From: Candidatus Hydrogenedens sp.
GTDB taxonomy: Bacteria > Hydrogenedentota > Hydrogenedentia > Hydrogenedentales > CAITNO01
Length of the DNA: 48,301 bases
Direction of reading: 5' to 3'
Assembly: GCA_012522755.1 (NCBI GenBank)
Contig: JAAYJV010000145.1
Coordinates: 1 to 48,301, forward strand
Positions 1 through 8,096 of the stretch are shown here, piece after piece. The stretch's first letter is position 1. Each line of letters opens with the position of its first letter. The position numbers and the translations under genes are program-made. Under the pieces are notes generated by a model. It did not search any database. It saw nothing but the letters and a program-made list of their open reading frames with translations, and was not told where the DNA came from.

Positions 1-56
1 GCGCATTATAGGTGATAGGTGATAGGTAATAGGGCTGACGACTTTGAGTCGAGCAC

Positions 57-260
57 CTGGGAACGCCAATTTCCACATTGGCAGACAGCGTGTTATGACA
101 TTGACATTTTGTAAACAGTGATGCGGTAACAGGTCGGTTGCCAACCAAGAATAAAATAAAAGCCTTTATAAACTCTGAGGCTTTATTCTCCCGTCAAATG
201 CATATATAAGTCATGGTCTTTTTCCGGGTGTCCTGCCAATGTGGAAATTGGCGTTCCCAG
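57..260 (-). repeat. 204-bp element with 27-bp terminal inverted repeats, copy 1
   Basis: The two ends are inverted copies of each other; each begins CTGGGAACGCCAATTTCCAC at the outer edge and runs to about 27 bp. Read on the minus strand, the interior matches the copy at 47850-48053 over its full 204 bp with few differences. It has no coding capacity. The layout is that of a small non-autonomous (MITE-like) element or a large structured intergenic repeat. No target-site duplication is obvious. Confidence 0.8.
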
Positions 261-415
261 GCTGCGCGACCCAAGGTCTTTAATTTATCAGTGGTAATCA
301 GTGTTCATCTGTGGCTCTAAGAAAGGCCGTGTCAGTGTTATCTCTTCTGTTAAGATGTGTTTTCCGTGTGTTCAGTGATTTCCGTGGTTCAATTCGAAAA
401 GTATCATTTGGTTGC
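261..415 (-). repeat. Flanking module of the dispersed repeat
   Basis: On the minus strand this segment resembles 47755-47849: both contain CACATCTTAAC, an ACTGACACG block and CACAGATGAACACTGAT, then lead into ATAAATTAAA and ACCTTGG just before the 204-bp element. The repeated unit is therefore longer than the 204-bp inverted-repeat core. The far end (about 385-415) carries the CCGCAACCAAATGAT word, inverted, also seen near 42780 and 48230. Nothing here looks coding. Confidence 0.6.
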
Positions 416-462
416 GGCTGTCCACTCTGTCCACCTGCTTCCGGCTATACCGCATTCTTCCA

Positions 463-1428
463 CTATTGAACCAGCACTTCCCCCACCCAGATGCGCCTGT
501 TGGACGCACTGTGTTTTTTCAACCCCAGACGATGGGGCCAGTCCCCCGGATCCTGACTCGACCAGTCCACAAGAATACTCTGTGTCTTTGCCGGAAACAA
601 TGCGCAATCAAAAGTCAGAGGAACCCAGATCCCTTCCCGGAGATGCAACTGGTAGCGTGTTGTATTGCTTGGAGATGCGCGAAAAAGAGCCTCTTCCCCT
701 TCTGCACGATGGGTATAACTGCGCACCCGGACATAAAGAGGGGCATCCTCTGTCTCCACTTCCTCACAGGCCGCGAAAAACAAACTCACTGTCTTTCCTG
801 ATTCACAGCTGAGGGAAAAAGGCAGTGCTTGATTTTCAGACAGCAGCAGCGCCGGCAAAACAATTTCGCCTACGGCCACAGGCTCCATTTCTGCGCCCTG
901 CACAATAGTGACCTTATCCACGGAGATGAGATAGCTCACAGCGGAAAAGACCAGGGCAAAAAGAGCGGCACCCGAAGGGACAAGCCAGAAGAAACTGTAA
1001 CTCCTGGGCGCAGGCGGGCCTTGTACAGCGGCAAAGAAAAACATGAGTTTGAAGAAAAGATGGAAGGAAACAAAGGCTGCAAAATACAGGAGAGGCATCA
1101 CAATGGCCGGCAGGGAATCGGCTTGCGCAGGCAGCGGCAATGCGAGACCGAGCAGAGAGGGGATCAGAAAAAGAGCGGAGAGCTGCGCCAACGCTTCGGA
1201 AATCACTGCACCAGCCCCACGGGTGGGCTTCATGAACATGACCAGTCCATGAAAAGCACATTGACTCACCCCGTAAGCGGCTGCGAGAAAAGCAGCGATG
1301 GTCAGGGTTGTATCAAAATCCCTGAGCAGGCCCAGATCCATGAGCAACCCGCGCCCCCAGAGTCCCACGAGCAGGGAGGCGCAAAATATCAGCAGTACTT
1401 GTAAGGCTCTTGCCATGAAGCATTCCAT
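463..1428 (-). CDS. Membrane protein of unknown function
   Basis: I do not recognise this 321-residue protein. Its first half (about residues 5-170) is strongly hydrophobic with four or five likely membrane segments and an internal 'AAFLAAAYGVSQCAFHG' stretch. The second half, from about residue 175, is a soluble, probably periplasmic domain with alternating beta-like segments. It follows the radical SAM gene by 36 bases on the same strand, so the two are probably co-transcribed and may act together. The start could be the first Met or Met5 (at 1416), because no ribosome site clearly chooses between them. The function is open: a membrane anchor or acceptor for whatever the radical SAM enzyme modifies is only a guess. 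Confidence 0.75.
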   Translation of the reverse strand: MECFMARALQVLLIFCASLLVGLWGRGLLMDLGLLRDFDTTLTIAAFLAAAYGVSQCAFHGLVMFMKPTRGAGAVISEALAQLSALFLIPSLLGLALPLPAQADSLPAIVMPLLYFAAFVSFHLFFKLMFFFAAVQGPPAPRSYSFFWLVPSGAALFALVFSAVSYLISVDKVTIVQGAEMEPVAVGEIVLPALLLSENQALPFSLSCESGKTVSLFFAACEEVETEDAPLYVRVRSYTHRAEGEEALFRASPSNTTRYQLHLREGIWVPLTFDCALFPAKTQSILVDWSSQDPGDWPHRLGLKKHSASNRRIWVGEVLVQ

Positions 1429-1464
1429 CCTGTTGAACTGAATGTCCGGATATGATGCACCGGA

Positions 1465-2577
1465 TTATCTGTTGTACTCAATAAAACAGCAGCCGGGACA
1501 TACGGGAAAAAGACCTTTGCGACAGGCACGACGAAAAGCACGTGATCCGGCACCATTCCACATTGCCGCCAGTGTTTCCTCCCGCACATTCCCGATCTTC
1601 TGAAGCCAGCAGGGAAACACATCGCCTGTCCTGCCGATGATCAGAGTATTCCACGGACTGCGGCAGGTATAGTCTTCCACAGCCACGCCCCCATCATAAT
1701 AACGGAGCAGCTCTTCCCGGGGCATGCGGGGCCAGCGTATGTCAACCTGGTGTTTGCGCGCCTCTTCGTCCGTTTCAGCCAGGGCCTGTTCCAAAGCCTC
1801 TCTGTTGATACGGGGCCATTCCAGATCGGAAGCACTCCATTTGCCTGGAGCTTCTTCTCCCACCTTGGGCAGATCATGGAGCCTGGTTTCCGTAACCATA
1901 TTGAGTGAGGCCGCTCCGATGGAAGCGGCCAGTGCCGGCATCTGCGCCAGCACCGAAACATTGGCCTCCTGAATAACCGTGGTTATATGCACGACAGGAC
2001 AACTTTTTCCGGCTTCCTTTCTGGCCTCTGCGAGCAGTGTCAACCCTCGCATCGATTTTTCAAAAGCACCCTGTTGGTGACGGATGGTGTCATGAAACTC
2101 CTGAGGGCCTTCCAGGGAAACGCCGATGGCATTGAGGCCTTTTCCACCCAGACGGCGCGGTGCCAGACGCATACACTTTTCCACCGCTTCTTCATTGAGC
2201 ATGGTGGCATTGCTGATGAAATGGGTCCGTCTTTTTTTGGAGGCATAAGCAAGCAACTCAAAGAAATCGGAACGGACCAGAGGCTCTCCTCCTGTAAAGG
2301 TGATCAGGCCGAGGCGGTTCGTCTGATCCACCACGGCTTTCCATTCATCCAGAGAAAGTTCGCCCTTCTTCTGTTCGGAAACGGGCACATTTTCCAGATA
2401 GGACAGATACTGGCACATGCGACAACGCAGATTACAGCGGCGGGTCACTTCAATAAAATAGTGCCAGGCCGGGAGCGCTTTGCCTGAAGGTGAAAGACGA
2501 TAGGGCGCTTCGCTGTATATACGCTGAAAGAGGTCGTAAGCCCACGCCATCATCTGATGTCCGCTTGTATCAGCCAT
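1465..2577 (-). CDS. Radical SAM protein with SPASM-like C-terminus
   Basis: A 370-residue radical SAM enzyme. Cys48, Cys52 and Cys55 (motif CNLRCRMC) form the CX3CX2C site for the SAM-binding 4Fe-4S cluster, and 'TGGEPL' follows at the usual distance. The C-terminus has a partial SPASM/twitch arrangement: a Cys before a 'GDVFPC' turn, then 'CPGCC' eight residues from the end, which suggests an extra iron-sulfur cluster. Such C-termini occur in enzymes that modify peptides or proteins and in several cofactor pathways. AAAGGA lies six bases before the ATG. It sits between a membrane protein and a chorismatase-like gene, all on the minus strand. The substrate is unknown. Family assignment is firm; role is not. 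Confidence 0.9.
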   Translation of the reverse strand: MADTSGHQMMAWAYDLFQRIYSEAPYRLSPSGKALPAWHYFIEVTRRCNLRCRMCQYLSYLENVPVSEQKKGELSLDEWKAVVDQTNRLGLITFTGGEPLVRSDFFELLAYASKKRRTHFISNATMLNEEAVEKCMRLAPRRLGGKGLNAIGVSLEGPQEFHDTIRHQQGAFEKSMRGLTLLAEARKEAGKSCPVVHITTVIQEANVSVLAQMPALAASIGAASLNMVTETRLHDLPKVGEEAPGKWSASDLEWPRINREALEQALAETDEEARKHQVDIRWPRMPREELLRYYDGGVAVEDYTCRSPWNTLIIGRTGDVFPCWLQKIGNVREETLAAMWNGAGSRAFRRACRKGLFPVCPGCCFIEYNR

Positions 2578-2782
2578 GATCTGTCCTTTGATCCAGCCCG
2601 CATTGTAAACCCTGATCAGGGTCCACAGCGATTATGAAGAATCCGCTTATTTAAAAACAAACCCTCTTCCGCGCATATTTCGAAGGGATCTGAAATCTGT
2701 GTGCAGAACAGCAAGGCCCCGGGATAAAGGCACTTCAATGACGGCTCAGAAACTGTCCGGAACACAAAAAACAGGCAATAAA

Positions 2783-3877
2783 TTAAAGCAGTGCGTCCAG
2801 TTCAAGTTCGAATAGAAGGTCATCCCGGCAGATATCCGTATGGGCGAGAAGCACGGGAATGGGTGCAATACCCCGGGCTGTCATGCACTTGGCAAAGAGA
2901 GGGGCATCGGCCGCATCTTTGAAATAGGCAATGGCACGGGATACCTGAGACCAGTTCATGCCCCGGGATCGCAATATGGCCTGAACCACACAAAGGGTCA
3001 GGTGAATCTGTCGTTCCATATCTCCGAAATGGATGCTCTTGCCACCCGGCTCAATGCTGGCCGTTCCGGAAATAAGAAGACGGCGCAGGGAAGGCGATCC
3101 GAACTCCACGGCACGACTGAAGGCACTGCCATATTCGATGGAAGGACACTGGAGAGGCGAAGGAATGGCCACAGGAGCCAGGCTCTGCTCACCACTTTCC
3201 AGCGCAACCAACCCGGCTGTCAGGGCGGCACCTGCGCCGTTCCGGCAACCGATGCCCGTACTCGCAGGAACCAGTTGATCGAAGATGGTGCGTTCTTCAA
3301 AAAAAGCCGTGCGCACCTCATTGAAATCGTCGTACCACTCCAGCATATCGTGGTTATAAAACCAGGTACGGGCCACTTGAGAAAACCGCATCTTTGCCCG
3401 GGCAAGCGCTTTTTCCAGAGAGTCGAAAAGAGAGCGTGTCTGTTCTTTCCGACTGGCTGCAAGATCCCCGGGAAGCAATCCTGTGAGCCGGCACCACCGT
3501 GCCCCGTCCATCTCATAATGCATGCCCACCAGCTGATTCTCCAGATGGATGGGCTCCAGGGTGATCTTCGACACGGCCCACAGCTGAAAGCCCTGAAGCG
3601 TACTGCTGTGATCCTGACGCCCTGTGAGCCACATGACGGGACAGGGAAATGCTTCCAATGCCCGATCCCACAGAGGCCGGGACGCGGCATCCACACCGAA
3701 GACCTCTGCAGAGATGGGTAAAGCCTCCAGACTTCTCAAGGTGTCGCCCAGGGTGGTCAGCAGTTGCTCAAAAGACTGTTCCTCCCCCACCTGGGCCGTA
3801 ATGAAATATTCACTATGACTTTTCCGCTCCACGGCGGCAATCTGCAATCCATTTTCATTGTATCGGGTAAAGCTCAC
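2783..3877 (-). CDS. Chorismatase-like protein (FkbO/Hyg5/XanB2 type)
   Basis: A 364-residue protein whose C-terminal half has the landmarks I know from chorismatases: 'ARTWFYN', 'PASTGIGC', 'SGTASI' followed by a 'HFGDMERQ' segment, and near the end 'LLAHTDICRDDLLFELE', which parallels the HTDIxREDLLxExE ending of FkbO. These enzymes have a RidA/YjgF-like fold and release pyruvate from chorismate, giving dihydroxycyclohexadiene or hydroxybenzoate products used for macrolide starters, xanthomonadin or quinones. The N-terminal half is diverged. The start is GTG, preceded by GAGGGG at seven bases. The gap to the downstream radical SAM gene is 205 bases, so operon membership is possible but not shown. 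Specificity (3-HBA, 4-HBA or diene) cannot be read from the sequence. Confidence 0.72.
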   Translation of the reverse strand: MSFTRYNENGLQIAAVERKSHSEYFITAQVGEEQSFEQLLTTLGDTLRSLEALPISAEVFGVDAASRPLWDRALEAFPCPVMWLTGRQDHSSTLQGFQLWAVSKITLEPIHLENQLVGMHYEMDGARWCRLTGLLPGDLAASRKEQTRSLFDSLEKALARAKMRFSQVARTWFYNHDMLEWYDDFNEVRTAFFEERTIFDQLVPASTGIGCRNGAGAALTAGLVALESGEQSLAPVAIPSPLQCPSIEYGSAFSRAVEFGSPSLRRLLISGTASIEPGGKSIHFGDMERQIHLTLCVVQAILRSRGMNWSQVSRAIAYFKDAADAPLFAKCMTARGIAPIPVLLAHTDICRDDLLFELELDALL

Positions 3878-3967
3878 AAATTTTCCCCTCTATTCATAAA
3901 AGGTTTGACAAAACAAAAAGTATCTATGACAGTTCTTTCCACAGGATTGGGAATTCCATGAAAGCGT

Positions 3968-5815
3968 CTACAAAGACTCAACGTAAGCAATGAGATCGGA
4001 GAGATCTTCTTCGCTCATTTTGGAAGTGATTCCATGACGATCGTCTTTATTGTGACTGATGAAGAGTGTCCGAAGATCGGCAGCCCGACCATCATGAAGA
4101 TAGGGAGCCGTACGCCATACTTCAATGAGTGTCGGTGTATCCACGGGCTTGCCGAAATCCATGCCCTGAGTCGTGCCCAGATCATGAAGCTTCAGATCCG
4201 TATAAAGCGGTGCAGGATGGCAGTCTGCACAACGGGCCTGAGTGAAAAGGATTTCGCCACGTCGGGCGGCTTCACTCAATTCACCGCCTTCGAGCCTCGG
4301 CGAAGGCACAGGAACAAGTGCCTTCAGATAGGCATCAATGGCCTCAGCATCTTCTTCCGGACGAACCGAAAACTGAATGAATTTGATTCCGGCTCGAACA
4401 GCCACTTCCGCCTGAGCACGAACACCAAGACTCATGACGGGTGGCGTCTTGTGAGTGAGAAGCATGCTCCGTGTGTTTTTGGGATTGCCGATACCGTCAT
4501 TGAGCAGGTCCCAATTTATTCCGTCCACCCGAGCATCAGGATGACAACTCACGCAACTTTGCCACTGTTGAAAGCAAAGTGCGGCGTCATGAAAATTGAT
4601 TTCACCCTTCCGCTCCTCTGTCATGGCCAGATCTTCAAGAACCAGAGGAATGCTGCTGATATCCGGTGCTCCGCTTTTATGAAGCGCCACAATGGCCAGA
4701 TCATTACTGAAATAATTGGCGACGACAGCCTGGTTATTGTTCAGCCACAGGGAACGGGGGCCATTGCCCGGCAAGGAGATACGCTTGCGCAGATCCACGA
4801 GAAAGGCCAGATTATTCGGTGTTTCCGTAATACCTTTATCATCGAGTGCCTCAAGTTTCTCATGGAGCTTCAGCCGGTCTATGACGCTGATCTCATGGGT
4901 CCCGGCATGACTCACTGCAATGGCCTGGCCATCAGGCGTACAGGCAACAGCCCAGGGATTGGAAGCCCCTGCGTCCACATCATCCAGCAGTACAGTATTG
5001 ATCAACTGACGCTCTTTGACGGAGAAAACACTGAGAGCATTGGTATTCATCCAGCCCCGTTCCAGCTGTGTTGTGGGAAGGTGGTAACGGGCCAGAATAT
5101 GGCTCACATAGACATGGGCTCCGTCGGGAGATATGCAAATCCCGCGCAGCCCCGTGCTGCCGTTCAGAAGAACAATCTCCCCTGCATTCGTGTCAGAAAC
5201 CGTATCGATGACAGAGACACTGGCCGCCACATAGTCGCCATCAGAGGCGCCCCGGGGCATCAGGTTCGCTACAAACAGCAACGTGCCGTCAGGAGTCAAG
5301 GCCGCATCAACAGGCTCACGCACCACCGGCACACGGGAAAGGACTTTCTCATCCTGCAAATCAACAACAGCAACATCATCATTGAAACGGCAGGTGATAT
5401 AGGCTCTGGTACCGTCGGGACTCAGGCAAATACTTTCCGGCGTATGTCCCACAGGCAGGGTTGATGCCACTTCTGTAAAAGGTGCGGGGATAATGAAAAG
5501 GAGCCCCTCAGGACATGCGCCCGTGGCATAGAGGGTGGAACCATCGGGTGACAGCGCCAGAGCCGAAGGGGGCTGAGAAAGGGGAAGGCGACTGCTGACA
5601 ACAGAGCTGTCACGATCAATGATCGAAATGGCCTGACCCTCTTTTTCAGCAACAAAAAAATGCTCTCCTGAGGGATCAGCTGTCACAGCCGTGGGGGAAG
5701 GGTAAACAGGCTCATCTCCATAAAGGCCGGAAGACAACAGAAAAATGACCAGAGCACAGAGGGTAAAAACCCTGACGGAAGTTTTAAAAAAACGGCGGGT
5801 AAACAGGATATTCAT
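3968..5815 (-). CDS. Beta-propeller/dihaem cytochrome c fusion protein
   Basis: A 615-residue exported protein. I chose the ATG at 5815, which gives a standard signal peptide (basic 'TRRF' then a hydrophobic stretch ending near 'LSSGLYG') and has AAAGGA just upstream; a start eight codons earlier is open but poorer. Residues from about 35 to 380 form a YVTN-type propeller with repeated 'SPDGT', 'TPDGT' and 'YVSH' segments. Two CXXCH haem sites follow, CVSCH near residue 420 and CADCH near 530, in a MauG/cytochrome c peroxidase-like C-terminus with 'YLHDGRA'. It probably acts in periplasmic electron transfer or peroxide reduction. Divergent from the uronate cassette across a 356-base promoter region. 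Confidence 0.85.
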   Translation of the reverse strand: MNILFTRRFFKTSVRVFTLCALVIFLLSSGLYGDEPVYPSPTAVTADPSGEHFFVAEKEGQAISIIDRDSSVVSSRLPLSQPPSALALSPDGSTLYATGACPEGLLFIIPAPFTEVASTLPVGHTPESICLSPDGTRAYITCRFNDDVAVVDLQDEKVLSRVPVVREPVDAALTPDGTLLFVANLMPRGASDGDYVAASVSVIDTVSDTNAGEIVLLNGSTGLRGICISPDGAHVYVSHILARYHLPTTQLERGWMNTNALSVFSVKERQLINTVLLDDVDAGASNPWAVACTPDGQAIAVSHAGTHEISVIDRLKLHEKLEALDDKGITETPNNLAFLVDLRKRISLPGNGPRSLWLNNNQAVVANYFSNDLAIVALHKSGAPDISSIPLVLEDLAMTEERKGEINFHDAALCFQQWQSCVSCHPDARVDGINWDLLNDGIGNPKNTRSMLLTHKTPPVMSLGVRAQAEVAVRAGIKFIQFSVRPEEDAEAIDAYLKALVPVPSPRLEGGELSEAARRGEILFTQARCADCHPAPLYTDLKLHDLGTTQGMDFGKPVDTPTLIEVWRTAPYLHDGRAADLRTLFISHNKDDRHGITSKMSEEDLSDLIAYVESL

Positions 5816-5904
5816 GGAAGTCCTTTCCTGAGGTATCATATCACTTTACCGGACGCGCTATCTTCTCCGTAACACTTATCAGCCCGTCCTTGTAAAATAT
5901 AGTA

Positions 5905-5920
5905 TCATGGTATACCCTTA
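5905..5920. promoter_or_regulatory. Candidate FadR-family operator (GGTATACC core)
   Basis: The sequence ATGGTATACCC contains the perfect 8-bp palindrome GGTATACC. Operators of hexuronate regulators in the FadR branch of GntR (UxuR, ExuR) are known to have a TTGGTATACCAA-type core. The cassette downstream encodes both a mannonate-type dehydrogenase and a FadR-like regulator, so autoregulation here is plausible. The palindrome is short. Confidence 0.4.
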
Positions 5921-5965
5921 TACTGAAAGTTGATTCCGGGAGCTCGAAATATTTGGTGAATCAAT

Positions 5966-5995
5966 TTGAAAATCTAGTGCTTATTCTGTTATAAT
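5966..5995 (+). promoter_or_regulatory. Sigma-70-type promoter for the uronate cassette
   Basis: TTGAAA (5966-5971) and a perfect TATAAT (5990-5995) are separated by 18 bases, about 175 bases upstream of the SDR start. This implies a long leader of roughly 170 bases. Confidence 0.6.
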
Positions 5996-6171
5996 CCTTT
6001 GTGTGCAACCAAAAGCACCTCTCAGGAGTCTCATAGGAGAGCCAGAGACGAATTCAATCATTTCTGGTTTTATCCGGCAATTTCTCTCCTCTCGCCTTTT
6101 TGCCGGAAAAATAATGTACCAAGAAGGTCGGGTTCTGAAAGGACCTGATTGCTGGAGAATCACGCTATATT

Positions 6172-7008
6172 ATGAATATGGAACACAGATCCCTTTTTGA
6201 TTTGGAAGGTAAAATAGCCGTTGTAACAGGTGGTGGCGGCGTTTTAGGCGGTGCCATTGCGGAAGGTCTTGCAGCGGCTGGTGCTACTGTGGCTGTTTGT
6301 GACCTCCTGCCGGATATGGCCGATGCCTGCGCGCTGCGCATCCAAAAAAACGGTGGCACAGCCCGGGGCTATGCTGTGGATGTCTTCAACAGTGACACCA
6401 TCCACCAATGTTGCGAAGATCTCCTCAACGATTTCAGCGGCGTGGATATTCTGGTCAATGCCGTGGGCGGCAATATGAAAGGCGCCACCACGGGACCGGA
6501 TCAATCCTTTTTTGACATTTCCTCCGAAGCCCTGAACAAGGTTATTGATCTGAATCTTGTGGGAGGCACCATCTTGCCTTCCCAGATTTTCGGCCAACCC
6601 ATGATTGCCAATCCCGGGGGCGGATCCATCATCAATATTTCATCCATGAATGCTTTCCGTCCGCTCACACGCATCCCCGGCTACAGTGCGGCCAAGGCGG
6701 CTGTCAGCAACTTCACCCAGTGGCTGGCTGTTCATCTTGCCCAGGAACACAATACCGCCCTCCGCGTCAATGCCATTGCGCCGGGATTTTTCCTGACGGA
6801 GCAGAACCGTTTCCTGTTGACTGACAAAGACACGGGAAGCCTGACCGACCGGGGACGGACCATTCTTGATCATACGCCTCTGGCACGCTTCGGCAGCCCG
6901 ACAGATCTTGTCGGAGCGGCTGTGTGGCTCGCCAGCGATGCTTCCCGCTTCGTCACGGGGATCGTGCTTCCCGTGGACGGAGGTTTTTCCGCATTCTCAG
7001 GCGTCTGA
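6172..7008 (+). CDS. uxuB: SDR oxidoreductase, probable D-mannonate oxidoreductase (fructuronate reductase)
   Basis: A 278-residue classical short-chain dehydrogenase. 'TGGGGVLGGAIA' is the NAD(P)-binding glycine loop, 'NAVGG' and 'NISSMNAF' carry the expected Asn and catalytic Ser, and 'YSAAK' holds the Tyr and Lys. The C-terminal part, with 'FFLTEQNRFLLTD', 'RGRTILDHTPLARFG' and 'GIVLPVDGGFSAFSGV', resembles the SDR-type D-mannonate oxidoreductases that interconvert D-fructuronate and D-mannonate. It is followed by a HAD hydrolase and a FadR-type regulator, which fits a hexuronate operon, although no mannonate dehydratase (uxuA) or uronate isomerase lies in the window. The first ATG has a weak ribosome site; Met3 (6178) is an alternative. 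Confidence 0.85.
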   Translation: MNMEHRSLFDLEGKIAVVTGGGGVLGGAIAEGLAAAGATVAVCDLLPDMADACALRIQKNGGTARGYAVDVFNSDTIHQCCEDLLNDFSGVDILVNAVGGNMKGATTGPDQSFFDISSEALNKVIDLNLVGGTILPSQIFGQPMIANPGGGSIINISSMNAFRPLTRIPGYSAAKAAVSNFTQWLAVHLAQEHNTALRVNAIAPGFFLTEQNRFLLTDKDTGSLTDRGRTILDHTPLARFGSPTDLVGAAVWLASDASRFVTGIVLPVDGGFSAFSGV

Positions 7009-7088
7009 TCCCTGTAAAGTCTCAGACAATTTTGTTTGTTGTATTTCATCACCACCTTTCATGATCTGGTAAAGGAGTAAGCGATTCC

Positions 7089-7991
7089 ATGACCGATGCT
7101 GTCGCCCATTTGAAAAACCATCAGCCGAAACACAAATATCTCATCGCTATCGACAGCGATGGCTGTGCCTTTGATACCATGGAAATCAAGCATAAAGAAT
7201 GCTTTATACCCAATATCATCAAGCATTGGAAATTACAGCCCATTTCAAAATTTGCCCGGGCTGCTGCAGAATTTGTGAACCTCTATTCCAAATGGCGCGG
7301 TGCCAATCGATTCCCGGCTCTGATCAAAACTTTTGACCTGCTGGCTGAGTGGGACGCTGTACAGGCGCGCCAGATGAAATTGCCCGGAATCCCCAACCTG
7401 CGTCGCTGGGTCGAAGAAGAGACGAAGCTCGGCAATCCCGCCCTTCAGGCCTGGTGTGACAGCCACAGCTGTGAAGAGGCACCCGACATGCATCAGGCAC
7501 TGGAATGGAGTCTGGCGGTCAATGTGAGTGTGACTGACATTGTCCAGGGCGGCCTGCCCCCCTTCCCCTTTGTGCGTGAATGCCTGGATGCGGCCCGGCC
7601 TCAGGCTGATCTCATGGTCTGTTCACAGACACCGGGTGAAGCTCTCGTCCGCGAGTGGGAAGAACAGGGACTTGATAAATATGTATTTTGCATTAATGGC
7701 CAGGAGGTAGGCACCAAATCTGAGCATATTTACCACGCATGTCAGGGAAGATATGACAGCGATAAGGTGTTGATGATTGGTGACGCCTTCGGTGATCTGA
7801 AAGCGGCAAAGGCCAATAATGCACTGTTTTTCCCCATCAACCCCGGAAAAGAAGAGCATTCCTGGGAGCGGCTGCATACAGAAGGGCTGCCACGCTTTTT
7901 CGATGGAAGTTTTGCTGGTGACTACGCAGACAGCCTCCTTCACGAATTTGAGAGCTATCTTCCGGACACACCGCCGTGGAAGAAAGGGTGA
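7089..7991 (+). CDS. HAD-superfamily hydrolase
   Basis: A 300-residue haloacid-dehalogenase-type phosphatase. Motif I is 'AIDSDGCAFDT' with nucleophile Asp22 and Asp24; motif II is the 'MVCSQT' region; motif IV is 'MIGDAFGDLKAAK', where the acidic residues bind magnesium. A large insert between motifs I and II (about residues 35-170) forms the cap. AAGGAG lies upstream of the ATG. It sits 80 bases after the mannonate-type SDR and before the FadR-type regulator, so it probably dephosphorylates a sugar-acid phosphate in the same pathway. Substrate unproven. Confidence 0.85.
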   Translation: MTDAVAHLKNHQPKHKYLIAIDSDGCAFDTMEIKHKECFIPNIIKHWKLQPISKFARAAAEFVNLYSKWRGANRFPALIKTFDLLAEWDAVQARQMKLPGIPNLRRWVEEETKLGNPALQAWCDSHSCEEAPDMHQALEWSLAVNVSVTDIVQGGLPPFPFVRECLDAARPQADLMVCSQTPGEALVREWEEQGLDKYVFCINGQEVGTKSEHIYHACQGRYDSDKVLMIGDAFGDLKAAKANNALFFPINPGKEEHSWERLHTEGLPRFFDGSFAGDYADSLLHEFESYLPDTPPWKKG

Positions 7992-8096
7992 GAGGATCCG
8001 GCTGTCAAGGGACGATGCGTTGCAGTAGACATAGCATGTACATAGGAAAATCGCCTAGAGAAGAAACAAACTGTTATAACCCTGGAACTGAAAATT

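Larger units (their letters stand above)
5816..6171. other. Divergent intergenic region
   Basis: This gap separates the minus-strand cytochrome from the plus-strand uronate cassette. It contains a plausible plus-strand promoter (5966-5995) and a GGTATACC palindrome near 5909. The rest, including a long transcribed leader after 6003, shows no gene I can support. Confidence 0.6.

Noticed and set aside
357-812. Short overlapping plus-strand frames at the left edge
   Set aside because: They start inside dispersed repeat and run antisense through the membrane-protein gene, with no motif.
4034-5464. Long plus-strand open frame opposite the propeller-cytochrome gene
   Set aside because: It lies wholly antisense to a protein with signal peptide, propeller repeats and haem motifs, has no ribosome site and encodes no recognisable domain.
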